From assembly GCA_002347565.1 (NCBI GenBank), contig DDXR01000019.1, positions 1-26,365 of the forward strand: a DNA stretch of 26,365 nt, in the 5' to 3' direction. Of this stretch, positions 15,813 through 22,838 are shown piece after piece. The stretch is from a bacterium UBP2_UBA2255. GTDB taxonomy: Bacteria; Edwardsbacteria; AC1; EtOH8. Numbering within the stretch: position 1 is the stretch's first letter; each line of letters begins with the position of its first letter. Made by a program: the position numbers and the translations under genes. The notes under the pieces were generated by a model. That model saw only the letters and a program-made list of their open reading frames with translations, was not told the DNA's origin and did not search any database.

Positions 15813-17300
15813 TCATCTGACCTCGTCGATGAACGCCGTGCTGTGGCCGTCGCGCTTTAGCTGGGCCAGGAGGTCCGTCTTGTCGACCGACTTCATGTAG
15901 GCTTCCTTGGGCTCCACCAGCTTCTTGTTGACGTACTCCATCAGCGCGTCGTTGAGGCTGATCATGCCGATCTTCTTGTTGGTCTGGATCACCGAGGGCA
16001 GCTGGTAGGTCTTGGACTCGCGGATCAGGTTGGAGACCGAGGGCAGGCCCAGCAGCACCTCCATCGCCGCGATCCGGCCGCCGCCGATCTTCTTGCACAG
16101 CGTCTGGGAGATCACGCCCTTCAGCGATTCCGACAGCATGATCCGGATCTGCTCCTGGCGGTCCGCCGGGAACTGCTCGATGATCCGGTCCACGGTCGAC
16201 GGCGCGGTCGACGTGTGCAGTGTGGCGAACACCAGGTGGCCGGTCTCCGAGGTCTCGATGGCGATGGAGATGGTCTCCAGGTCGCGCATCTCGCCCACCA
16301 GCACGATGTTGGGGTCCTCCCGCAGCGCCGCCCGCAGGGCGTTCTTGAAGCTCTGGGTGTGGCTGCCCACCTCGCGCTGGTTGATCAGGCACTTCTTGTT
16401 CTCGTGCACGAACTCGATCGGGTCCTCCAGGGTGATGATGTGCGCCGTGCGCGTCCGGTTGATCAGGTCGATCAATGCGCAGAGGGTGGTCGACTTGCCC
16501 GAGCCGGTCGGGCCGGTCACCAGCACCAGGCCCTTGTTGAGGTTGCACAGGTTCTGGATGTATGGCGACACGCCCAGGTCGTCCACGGTGACGGTCCTGG
16601 AGGGAATTACCCGGAACACGCCGCCCATGCCCTTGCGGTCGGCGAAGATGTTCACCCGGAACCGCGCCAAGCCCGCGATCTCGTGGGCGAAGTCCGTGTC
16701 GCTGATCTCGTCGAACTCACGGCGGTGGCGCTTGTCGATGATCTCGCCCAGGATGCGCTCCGCGGCGGCCGGCGTGGTGACCGGGAACTCCTCCAGCTTG
16801 CGGATGTCGCCGTCGACGCGGATGATGGGGCGCTCGCCGCTGGAGAAGTGGAGGTCCGAGCCCTTGCGCTCCACCAGCAGCCGCAGGTACTTGTTGATCT
16901 CCGGCTCCTTGCCGGACCCGGGCGCGGCCGCCGCGGCCGGCGCTGCGGCGGTGGCCGGCGGCGCATCTGCCGCGGCCGCCGCTGACGGTGCCGGGTCGGC
17001 GTCGGGGTGGAACACCGCGCTGGCCGCGGCGCCCTCCATGGTGACCCGGCCCCTGAAGCCGCCGGCGCCGGCCAGGCTGTAGCTGAACTCGGTGACGCCG
17101 TGGCTCATCAGCTGTTCCTTGCGGTCCTGCGGCAGGATCTCGGAGATCAGGCCCAGCACCTCCTGCCGAGTGAACTGCTGCTTGGACACCGGCTGCAGCG
17201 CGTTGGCGATCTTGAACTGGGGCTCGGCGTCGCTGGCCAGGTGGAACTCGGTGGCCTGGTACTTGGCCATCGCCTTGAAGAAATCGTCGATGCGCGCCAT
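15813..17300 (-). CDS. pilT: PilT/PilU-type type IV pilus retraction ATPase with extra N-terminal domain
   Basis: 495 aa, about 140 longer than a usual PilT (about 345-370). Residues 132-495 are a complete PilT: KGSDLHFSSGERPIIRVDGD start, Walker A GPTGSGKST (263-271), Asp box ITLEDPIEFVHENK (288-301), Walker B NIVLVGEMRDLETI (331-344), His box TGHLVFATLHT (353-363) and the PilT-type SVSNLIRES near 421-429. Residues 1-90 (ATEFHLASDAEPQFKI...FSYSLAGAGGFRGRV) resemble a second, degenerate copy of the PilT N-terminal domain. They are joined by an Ala/Pro linker (91-130). PilT proteins are cytoplasmic hexameric ATPases that depolymerise pili. The ATG overlaps the TAA of the gene before it (TAATG), so translation is coupled. 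No pilin or pilus assembly genes are in the window. Confidence 0.93.
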   Translation of the reverse strand: MARIDDFFKAMAKYQATEFHLASDAEPQFKIANALQPVSKQQFTRQEVLGLISEILPQDRKEQLMSHGVTEFSYSLAGAGGFRGRVTMEGAAASAVFHPDADPAPSAAAAADAPPATAAAPAAAAAPGSGKEPEINKYLRLLVERKGSDLHFSSGERPIIRVDGDIRKLEEFPVTTPAAAERILGEIIDKRHRREFDEISDTDFAHEIAGLARFRVNIFADRKGMGGVFRVIPSRTVTVDDLGVSPYIQNLCNLNKGLVLVTGPTGSGKSTTLCALIDLINRTRTAHIITLEDPIEFVHENKKCLINQREVGSHTQSFKNALRAALREDPNIVLVGEMRDLETISIAIETSETGHLVFATLHTSTAPSTVDRIIEQFPADRQEQIRIMLSESLKGVISQTLCKKIGGGRIAAMEVLLGLPSVSNLIRESKTYQLPSVIQTNKKIGMISLNDALMEYVNKKLVEPKEAYMKSVDKTDLLAQLKRDGHSTAFIDEVR

Positions 17301-17773
17301 TAGTCGCCTCCCGGTATCACGTAGCTGATCTGTTTGCGGTTGCAGACCCGGGCAACGTCCCCGTCCTTGATCAGGAAGAACTGGCTGCCCTGGTTGAGGA
17401 AGTCGATGATCCGCGACTTCTGGGGCGGCATCTCGATGTAGCCGGTGCCGGACAGCCGGTGGCTGGTCTTGAACATCACCGTCATCCGCTCCTGCTTGGC
17501 CCCGGCCTTGGCCACCTCCTCGTTCTCGAATTCGACCGCGGCGGCCACCGACACCTCGATCACCCGCCGCTTGTTGATCATCCGCACCGTGCGCTCGTCG
17601 GCGGCCTTGAGCGGGAAGAACTCGTCGGGCTCGTTCATGTAGTCCAGCACGGTCTCCTGGCCCAAGTGGCGCTTGGCCGTCTGGCTGAGGAACAGGTCGC
17701 CCTTCAGCTCCTGGCCGTCCTCGAACCGGACCGTCACCGGCACCGTGCGTTTTTCCACCGCCAGCTGCTGCAT
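17300..17773 (-). CDS. Unrecognised 157-aa protein made of two duplicated halves
   Basis: 157 aa; ATG 17773 with GGGAGGGAG upstream. I do not recognise the family. The two halves look alike: residues 12-75 (VTVRFEDGQELKGDLFL, then TVLDYMNEPDEFFPLK, then VRMINKRRVIEV) align with residues 97-153 (MTVMFKTSHRLSGTGYIEM, then RIIDFLNQGSQFFLIK, then ARVCNRKQISYV). Each half reads as a small beta-rich unit with one helix. There is no signal peptide or membrane segment, so it is cytoplasmic. The stop overlaps the PilT start, so it is probably made with, and may bind, the ATPase. A regulator or adaptor is a guess. Confidence 0.85.
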   Translation of the reverse strand: MQQLAVEKRTVPVTVRFEDGQELKGDLFLSQTAKRHLGQETVLDYMNEPDEFFPLKAADERTVRMINKRRVIEVSVAAAVEFENEEVAKAGAKQERMTVMFKTSHRLSGTGYIEMPPQKSRIIDFLNQGSQFFLIKDGDVARVCNRKQISYVIPGGD

Positions 17774-17808
17774 GCTCCCTCCCGTTGCGCTTGGTCCCGA
17801 CGACGCCG

Positions 17809-18348
17809 TCAGGAGTTCATCCAGTTCCAGGTCTGGCTCTCGGAGCGTTCCAGCCAGTCGCCGTCGTTGCCCAGGTAGGCGTAGACGTTGGACAGGGCCT
17901 CGTGGTGCTTGCTCTCCTCACCCATCAGCAGCCTGAAGAACTCCCGTTCCGGCCCTTCCACCGCCTCGCGCGACAGCTTCTCGTACATCTTGTAGCTGTA
18001 CCACTCCATGTCCATCGCCACCTTGAGGCCCGAGATGTTGTCGGCCCTCTCGCGCGGGCCCGTCCGGTTCAACCTGGTGAAGATCCGCCTGACCTCGGCC
18101 TCCATGAAGCCGATCTTCTTCCTGGGCGGCACCGGCCAGGGCTGGCCCTGCGCGATGGCGGCGTAGATCTCGTTGATCCGCCCGATGTGCTCCATCTCCT
18201 GCAAGGCCAGCTGGTCGAACAGCTGCTTGGCCAGCAGGTTGTCGGTCTTCTGGGACATCTTCAGGTAGAACGCGCCGCCCTTGCGCTCCAGCTTGAGCGC
18301 GGCCGCCAGCGCCTTGGGCATGGCCTTCTTCTGCCGTTTCAGCCTCAT
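17809..18348 (-). CDS. Rubrerythrin/ferritin-like diiron protein without rubredoxin domain
   Basis: 179 aa; ATG 18348 with GGGAGGCGAG upstream. It is a four-helix ferritin-like protein with an apparently complete diiron site: E21 on helix A, E51xxH54 on helix B (LQEMEHIGRI), E115 on helix C (MDMEWYSYKMYEKL), and E145xxH148 on helix D (GEESKHHEAL). Rubrerythrins reduce hydrogen peroxide in anaerobes, but usually carry a C-terminal rubredoxin (CxxC), which is missing here. The end (ERSESQTWNWMN) has no metal motif. It is first in the operon with pilT, an unusual position, with its own promoter and structured leader (18349-18457). Peroxide reduction or iron sensing is possible; it is not demonstrated. 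Confidence 0.9.
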   Translation of the reverse strand: MRLKRQKKAMPKALAAALKLERKGGAFYLKMSQKTDNLLAKQLFDQLALQEMEHIGRINEIYAAIAQGQPWPVPPRKKIGFMEAEVRRIFTRLNRTGPRERADNISGLKVAMDMEWYSYKMYEKLSREAVEGPEREFFRLLMGEESKHHEALSNVYAYLGNDGDWLERSESQTWNWMNS

Positions 18349-18372
18349 CTCGCCTCCCTCCTTGGATTGATC

Positions 18373-18423
18373 CCGGCAACGGGAGCCGTATCCCGTGCCG
18401 GCCGCATGCCGGTCGCCGGCATG
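18373..18423 (-). promoter_or_regulatory. Two stacked hairpins in the 5' leader of the rubrerythrin-pilT operon
   Basis: Two inverted repeats fill the leader just before the ribosome site. One is CATGCCGG (18405-18412), loop TCG, CCGGCATG (18416-18423), which would begin at the predicted 5' end of the mRNA. The other pairs 18373-18384 with 18391-18401 (CCGGC/GCCGG and ACGGGA/TCCCGT with one bulge). They may stabilise the mRNA or control translation. Confidence 0.5.
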
Positions 18424-18428
18424 GCCAG

Positions 18429-18457
18429 ATGATACACCAATCGCCCGGCTGAGTCAA
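18429..18457 (-). promoter_or_regulatory. Sigma-70-type promoter TTGACT-N17-TATCAT
   Basis: On the minus strand, TTGACT (18457-18452) and TATCAT (18434-18429) are separated by 17 nt. Predicted start near 18422 and a leader of about 74 nt to the rubrerythrin-like gene. It lies just past the terminator of the preceding operon and should serve the six genes 18348-10245. Confidence 0.75.
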
Positions 18458-18469
18458 TATCAATCCAAA

Positions 18470-18504
18470 GCGAAACGCCCCCCGCCGGACGGGAGGCGTT
18501 TCGC
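18470..18504 (-). terminator. Hairpin terminator of the LysM-M6-TPR gene string
   Basis: GCGAAACGCC (18470-18479) pairs with GGCGTTTCGC (18495-18504), with an inner CCCG/CGGG stem (18481-18493). On the minus strand it is followed by a T-rich stretch (TTTGGATTGATATTG). It starts 10 nt after the stop of 19150-18515. Confidence 0.75.
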
Positions 18505-18514
18505 CGGGCGCTGG

Positions 18515-19150
18515 TCAGAACTGCGTGGCCAGCCGCTCGATCTCCGCCTGCAGCTGGGCCTGGCCCGACGGCGTCGCCTCGTCGACCTCGAAGCCGGGAT
18601 GCAGCAGCTGCACGTAATCCTCGGCTGTGGAGAACTGCCCCATCTTGAAGTGGCTTTGGGCCAACAGCAGGCAGAGCTCGAGATAGTTGAGCACGTAGTC
18701 GCGCGACGGCCGGTAGCTGTGCGAGAACCGCCATTGGCTGTCCGCCAGCAGCACTTCGGCCGCCCGCAGGATCGCCGAATCCGGGCGATCTGACGCTGCG
18801 TGGGCGAAGGCCATGCCGGCCTTGATCTCGCCGTGGACTCCCGCGGTTCCGGGCTGCGCCAGGCCCAAGCGGAACGCCTCCAGCGCCGGGGCCGGGCCGC
18901 CCAGGATCCCCTGGCACCAGCCCCTGCCGTTGTGGGCGTCGGCCAGCGAGGCGTCCCGGGCGATGGCGCTGTCGAAGTTGGTGCGGGCCGCGGTGTAGCC
19001 GCCGGCGCCGAAACTGGACCAGCCCCGGGCCAGGTACTCTGCCGCCGTGGTCTCGGCCACTGCCGGGGGCGAGGTGGTCTCGTTCTTGGCGCAGCCCGCG
19101 GCCCCCAGCAGCAGGGCCAGCGCGGTCAGGGTGATCGGTGTCGTCTTCAT
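18515..19150 (-). CDS. TPR-type lipoprotein
   Basis: 211 aa; ATG 19150 with GGAGGAGG upstream, 10 nt after the stop of the M6 protease gene. The lipobox LLGAAGC puts the modified Cys at residue 20, followed by a short Thr/Pro linker. Residues of about 37-110 have TPR-like helices (AAEYLARGWSSFGAGGYTAARTNF, DASLADAHNGRGWCQGILG, APALEAFRLGL), and further helix pairs follow to the end. Such lipoproteins sit on the envelope and act as scaffolds. As the last gene of its string, it may assist secretion or activity of the protease encoded just before it; this is inference. Confidence 0.85.
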   Translation of the reverse strand: MKTTPITLTALALLLGAAGCAKNETTSPPAVAETTAAEYLARGWSSFGAGGYTAARTNFDSAIARDASLADAHNGRGWCQGILGGPAPALEAFRLGLAQPGTAGVHGEIKAGMAFAHAASDRPDSAILRAAEVLLADSQWRFSHSYRPSRDYVLNYLELCLLLAQSHFKMGQFSTAEDYVQLLHPGFEVDEATPSGQAQLQAEIERLATQF

Positions 19151-19160
19151 GATCCTCCTC

Positions 19161-21641
19161 CTACTGGACCTTGACGATCCGGCCGGTCAGGGCGCGGTCG
19201 CCGATCCGCAGCCGGTAGTGGTAGACGCCCGAGGGCAGGTCCTCGGCCCGGTCGTTTCTGCCGTCCCATGACTCGCGGTGGGGCCCGGCCTCGCGGCGGA
19301 CGTCGCACACCGTCCGCACCAGCTGGCCGGCGACATTGTACACCGTCAGCCGCACCCGCGCCGGCGCCGCCAGCTGGTAGGCGATGGCCGTCGTCCCGGC
19401 GAAGGGGTTGGGGCTGGCGGACAGGATCGCGTCGCGGCCGGGAACGGCGGGCGGGAAGGACTCGCTCCAGCACAGTTGGTAGACGCCCCCGGCTACGATG
19501 TCAGCGGTGGCGGCGCGGCCGTCGGTCGCACCCCTCGTGGCGATGGGCGCCCACCGGCCGTTCTCCAGCCTGCAGATCCGCAGCCGGGCCGGGTCGCGGC
19601 CGGCCAGCGCCGCCGGGTCGCAGTACAGCGTCAGCCGGGCCGGCGCCGCCAGGGCCCGACCGCCCGGACCGACCTGGTAGGCCGGACCGAGGGCCAGGGC
19701 TCCGGGGTTGGGCTGCCCGCCGGTTTCGCACACCACCCACAGCTCGTCGGCCGGAACCGCGCCAGGCGGGAACGACAGGGCCACCGCGCCGCCCATGGCG
19801 GACGCGGCGCCGCCGGCCGCCTTGGCGGCCACCACGCTGAACAAACGCTCCCCGGACCGCAGGATCATCGTATCGGCGCTGTCCCGCGAGGCGATGCGGA
19901 TCCTGTAGCTGCCGGCCTGCGACAACGCATATGACGTCTGGAAAGTGCTGGCCGAGATACGTGTGAAATTGAGTCGTTGCGGCGTCCCCGCGTCCACCGT
20001 AAGGTTTGCGGTGTCCAGATTGCTAGGCGTTTTCAGCGGGTGAAAAGACACCAGGCTGATCCCCAGGCTGTAGGTGAAGGCCTGGTTCTGGAACAGCGCG
20101 ATGGTCAGCTCGGGCGCCGTGGGGAACACGTTGAACACGCAGGTCATGGCGGTCGAGGCCGCCGGAATACCGGCGATAGAAACGCCGCTGCGCGTCCCCG
20201 GCGTCGTCGAGTTCGTGCCGTTGTAGTACGACACCGGGTACGCGGTCCCCATGCTGTCGAAATTGGCCTGGGTGCCGCTGTTCCACAGGTCTGCCGTCTC
20301 GCCGACGTTGCCGGCGTACCCGTACCACAGCTCCGAATGGTATCCGGCGCAGGTATCGTCGGTCTCCTCCATCGCCACGCCGTACGGCCGGTTGCGGACG
20401 CTGCCGTTGGTGGAGTTGCTGTTGACGTGGTTGGTCGAAAGGAACGTTCCGCTGGTGTACGTGGTGTCGACGTGGTAGATGGCCAGGCCCTCGCCCCGCA
20501 GCAGGCTGTCCCACTTGACCGAGCTGAACGGCCCGGCGGCGTAACGGGAGCGGTTCTCCACCAGCCAGTACTGGCGGGTGGTGTCCTGCCCCTGCCGGGC
20601 CAGCTTGTAGCCGCTGGCGGTCGCCACCGCCATGGTGCTGTTGACCGTGTACGTCCCGTTGACCGTCACCAGCTGGGGCAGGTTCCACCCCAGGAACCGC
20701 CGGCACCAGAGGTCGAGCGCGACCGGCCGGGCGCCGCTGGCATAGTTGCCGCCCCAGGAGCCGGCCGCCATCAGCGAGAACAGCCCCAGCCCCTCGCCCA
20801 TGATGCCGCTGCCGTAGGCGGCCGCCACGTCGTACAGGTCAGGCAGACCCAGCGCGTGGCCGAATTCGTGGGCGAACACGCCGCAGCCGATCATGTTGTT
20901 GGCCTCGCCCGAGTAGTTGGTCAGCTCGGGCATGATGATGTAGCGGTTGATCCTGACGTACTGCCCCGCGTGGCCGGGCCAGGGGTCGTTGGTGGTGTAG
21001 GCCGCCGTGCCGCTGCCCCAGGTGTTGAGCTGCGAACTGTGCGACCAGATCTCGTTGCTGCCGCCGGTCTCCTCGCCGCCCCGGCCGGTGTGGACCACCC
21101 ACAACACGTCCACGTAGCCGTCGTTGTTCTGGTCGTACTCCGGCAGCGAGAAATCGACGAACGAGTCGGCCCGGGCCAGTGTCCTGCGGATGAACTCGTA
21201 GGTGTTGCCGGTGGTTCCGCTGGTCAGTCCGTTGGTGCCGCCGCCGAAGTATGCCACCGTGCCGCCGCTGCTGCGCCACGTGTCTACCCGGCCGGTGCAG
21301 CTCATCGCCGTGTACGACATGTCGCGGTAATAGTTGTTGACCGACTTCACATTGGCTCCGGTGCCGAACAGCATCGACTGGAACTGGGCCTGGCTGTAGG
21401 TCGCGGCCAGGTCCGCGAAGCTCCCCATCACCACCGGATAGGTGCGGCTGCCGCTGATCTTGGCCGGGCCGCCCTTCGCCAGTTGCTCGGCCAGGATCCC
21501 CTGCGAGGGGTTGTCGATCCGGCCGGACGCGACGGCCTCCCGCAGCGCCGGCGGCGGCGCGATGCCCGGCCCGGGGGGCATGGCCATGAGGGCGGCGGCC
21601 GCCGCCAGCGCGGCGGTGATGGCAAGGATCCAGCGTTTCAT
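19161..21641 (-). CDS. Secreted M6-family (immune inhibitor A-like) metalloprotease with sorting tail
   Basis: 826 aa; ATG 21641 with GGAGGAGGG upstream, overlapping the stop of the lipoprotein gene before it (ATGA). Signal peptide about 1-20. The zinc site HEFGHALGLPDLYD has H258, E259, H262 and a downstream D268 (HExxHxxGxxD), the M6/gametolysin-like arrangement. Before it comes DQNNDGYVDVLWVVHTG, also typical. After it come M6 features (LSLMAAGSWGG-like, WCRRFLGW, ENRSR, GEGLAIYHVD). Residues of about 540-735 are Ig-like or propeptide regions. The last about 85 residues (SASPNPFAGTTAIAYQL...VYNVAGQLVR...WDGRNDRAEDLPSGVYHYRL) are a FlgD-like/T9SS tail. It probably acts outside the cell on proteins; its substrate is unknown. 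Confidence 0.95.
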   Translation of the reverse strand: MKRWILAITAALAAAAALMAMPPGPGIAPPPALREAVASGRIDNPSQGILAEQLAKGGPAKISGSRTYPVVMGSFADLAATYSQAQFQSMLFGTGANVKSVNNYYRDMSYTAMSCTGRVDTWRSSGGTVAYFGGGTNGLTSGTTGNTYEFIRRTLARADSFVDFSLPEYDQNNDGYVDVLWVVHTGRGGEETGGSNEIWSHSSQLNTWGSGTAAYTTNDPWPGHAGQYVRINRYIIMPELTNYSGEANNMIGCGVFAHEFGHALGLPDLYDVAAAYGSGIMGEGLGLFSLMAAGSWGGNYASGARPVALDLWCRRFLGWNLPQLVTVNGTYTVNSTMAVATASGYKLARQGQDTTRQYWLVENRSRYAAGPFSSVKWDSLLRGEGLAIYHVDTTYTSGTFLSTNHVNSNSTNGSVRNRPYGVAMEETDDTCAGYHSELWYGYAGNVGETADLWNSGTQANFDSMGTAYPVSYYNGTNSTTPGTRSGVSIAGIPAASTAMTCVFNVFPTAPELTIALFQNQAFTYSLGISLVSFHPLKTPSNLDTANLTVDAGTPQRLNFTRISASTFQTSYALSQAGSYRIRIASRDSADTMILRSGERLFSVVAAKAAGGAASAMGGAVALSFPPGAVPADELWVVCETGGQPNPGALALGPAYQVGPGGRALAAPARLTLYCDPAALAGRDPARLRICRLENGRWAPIATRGATDGRAATADIVAGGVYQLCWSESFPPAVPGRDAILSASPNPFAGTTAIAYQLAAPARVRLTVYNVAGQLVRTVCDVRREAGPHRESWDGRNDRAEDLPSGVYHYRLRIGDRALTGRIVKVQ

Positions 21642-22054
21642 TTTCCCTCCTCCGTGATGATTTCCGCCTGCCGCACCTCGAGCTGGTAGGTTTCGCCCTC
21701 ACGGCGCACGGTGCCGCTGATCCTGACGCGCTGTCCCAGGTAGTCGGAGAGCACCGCCGGGCGCCGGGCGGTCGCGCCGGGCCGTGGCGGCGGCACCTCC
21801 AGCGGCAGCCAGGGCCTGACCGCCACGGCCGAACCACCGTCGCGAAGCTCCAGCCTGAGGTCGGTGAAGTAGTTCGTGCCGGCGTTGTCCAGGGTGCCGG
21901 CCACCGTGACCTCCCGGCCGGCGTACCTGCCGGGGTCGGCCGCCAGCCCGGCCGCCGTCACCGCCGCCGGGCCGCCGCAGGCCTGCCGCTTGCAGCAACC
22001 GGCCGACAAGGGCAACAACAGGCATGCCGCCAGGATCGGGACCGTTCTCATCAT
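21638..22054 (-). CDS. Small OB-fold-like lipoprotein
   Basis: 138 aa from ATG 22054 (GGAGGA about 8 nt upstream); a longer frame from 22081 would place ten basic residues before the signal peptide and was not chosen. Lipobox LPLSAGC with the Cys at residue 20. The rest (GREVTVAGTLDNAGTNYFTDLRLELRDG...PWLPLEVPPP...YLGQRVRISGTVRREGETYQLEVRQAEII) has the strand pattern of small bacterial OB-fold proteins: two V-x-G-T/V strands and a long conserved middle. Its stop overlaps the M6 start, so the two are probably made together. A chaperone or inhibitor of the protease is a possibility without direct support. Confidence 0.82.
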   Translation of the reverse strand: MMRTVPILAACLLLPLSAGCCKRQACGGPAAVTAAGLAADPGRYAGREVTVAGTLDNAGTNYFTDLRLELRDGGSAVAVRPWLPLEVPPPRPGATARRPAVLSDYLGQRVRISGTVRREGETYQLEVRQAEIITEEGK

Positions 22055-22079
22055 CTCGGGCTTCCTCCGTAAATGCCGC

Positions 22080-22103
22080 AACGAGGCCGCAGGCGGCCTC
22101 GTT
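22080..22103 (-). terminator. Perfect 11-bp hairpin between cNMP-binding and lipoprotein genes
   Basis: AACGAGGCCGC (22080-22090), two-base loop, then the exact reverse complement (22093-22103). It sits 19 nt after the cNMP-binding gene and 26 nt before the lipoprotein start. There is no T-run. It may partly terminate or separate expression of the two halves of the gene string. Confidence 0.55.
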
Positions 22104-22122
22104 CTGTTGCCATGGCCGAGGT

Positions 22123-22602
22123 TCAGAACGCCTTGGCGATGGCGAAGATGCTCTTCAGCTTGTCGTTGGTGTCGCGCAGCCTGGCCGACAGGGTCTTGAT
22201 GAACACCGACATCAGCTTGTAGGCCAGGTCCTTGTCGTCGGCCAGCAGCTTCCTGAAGTCGCGCTTGTACACCGCCAGCAGCTTGATGTCGCCCTCGTGG
22301 GCGATGGCGGCGGCCGAGCGGGGGAAATCGTCGATCAGCGCCATCTCGCCGAAGTAGTCGCCGGGCCGCAGCACCTTCAGGGCTTCCTCGCCCACGCCCG
22401 GCACCATGGTGGAGATCCGCACCTGACCGTCGGTCACGATGTAGAAGGCGTCGCCGATCTCGCCCTCCTGGAACACCGGCTGCTCCTTGGCGAAGTCCTT
22501 GTCGTAGGCGATGGCCAGTATCTTCTCCAGTTCCTGCTGGGTCAGGTCGTTGAACAGGTAGACCTTCTTCAGCAGCTCGGTGTTCCTAGGGGCTGGTGCC
22601 AT
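22123..22602 (-). CDS. Stand-alone cyclic-nucleotide-binding domain protein
   Basis: 159 aa; ATG 22602 with GAGAGGAG upstream. It is a single cNMP domain with no DNA-binding or enzyme domain: helix (LLKKVYLFNDLTQQELEKI), beta roll (QEGEIGDAFYIVTDGQVRIS), and an intact phosphate-binding cassette (FGEMALIDDFPRSAAAIA, residues 84-101) with the conserved E86 and R95. The C-terminal helix (LRDTNDKLKSIFAIAKAF) could dimerise or bind a partner. It probably senses cAMP or cGMP and acts by protein-protein contact. It follows the MshEN-like gene after 33 nt. The effector target is unknown; the adjacent MshEN-like or pilus proteins are candidates. Confidence 0.92.
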   Translation of the reverse strand: MAPAPRNTELLKKVYLFNDLTQQELEKILAIAYDKDFAKEQPVFQEGEIGDAFYIVTDGQVRISTMVPGVGEEALKVLRPGDYFGEMALIDDFPRSAAAIAHEGDIKLLAVYKRDFRKLLADDKDLAYKLMSVFIKTLSARLRDTNDKLKSIFAIAKAF

Positions 22603-22635
22603 GCGGCTCCTCTCTGCGGCCGGCGCCGCGGCGCG

Positions 22636-22827
22636 TCAGGACAGGTTCTGGATCTCCAGCGAGCGCTGGACATCCTGCTCGGTGACGTACCCCAGCTCGA
22701 CCAGGCATTCGCCCAGCCGCTTGGCGGTATTCCTCATCTGGCGGCGGCGGGCCTCGTTGATCTGATCGATCGAGGCGAACTCCAGGGCCACCATTATCTC
22801 GCCGATCAGCCTCCTCCGGTCCTGCAT
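22636..22827 (-). CDS. 63-aa MshEN-like (GspE N-terminal-like) small protein
   Basis: 63 aa from ATG 22827, 11 nt after the LysM stop; the ribosome site is weak, and the start was chosen because the homology begins there. Residues 7-30 and 37-60 are two copies of the MshEN motif (R-L-G-x2-L-x3-G-x-L/V-x4-L/V-x3-L-x2-Q). The second, KRLGECLVELGYVTEQDV then SLEIQ, is canonical. The first is degenerate (Leu for the leading Arg and Glu for the central Gly). MshEN domains bind c-di-GMP on type II/IV system ATPases; here the domain is free-standing. It is a possible c-di-GMP-responsive partner for an ATPase, cNMP protein or unknown client. Confidence 0.82.
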   Translation of the reverse strand: MQDRRRLIGEIMVALEFASIDQINEARRRQMRNTAKRLGECLVELGYVTEQDVQRSLEIQNLS

Positions 22828-22838
22828 GATGGCGGCCG

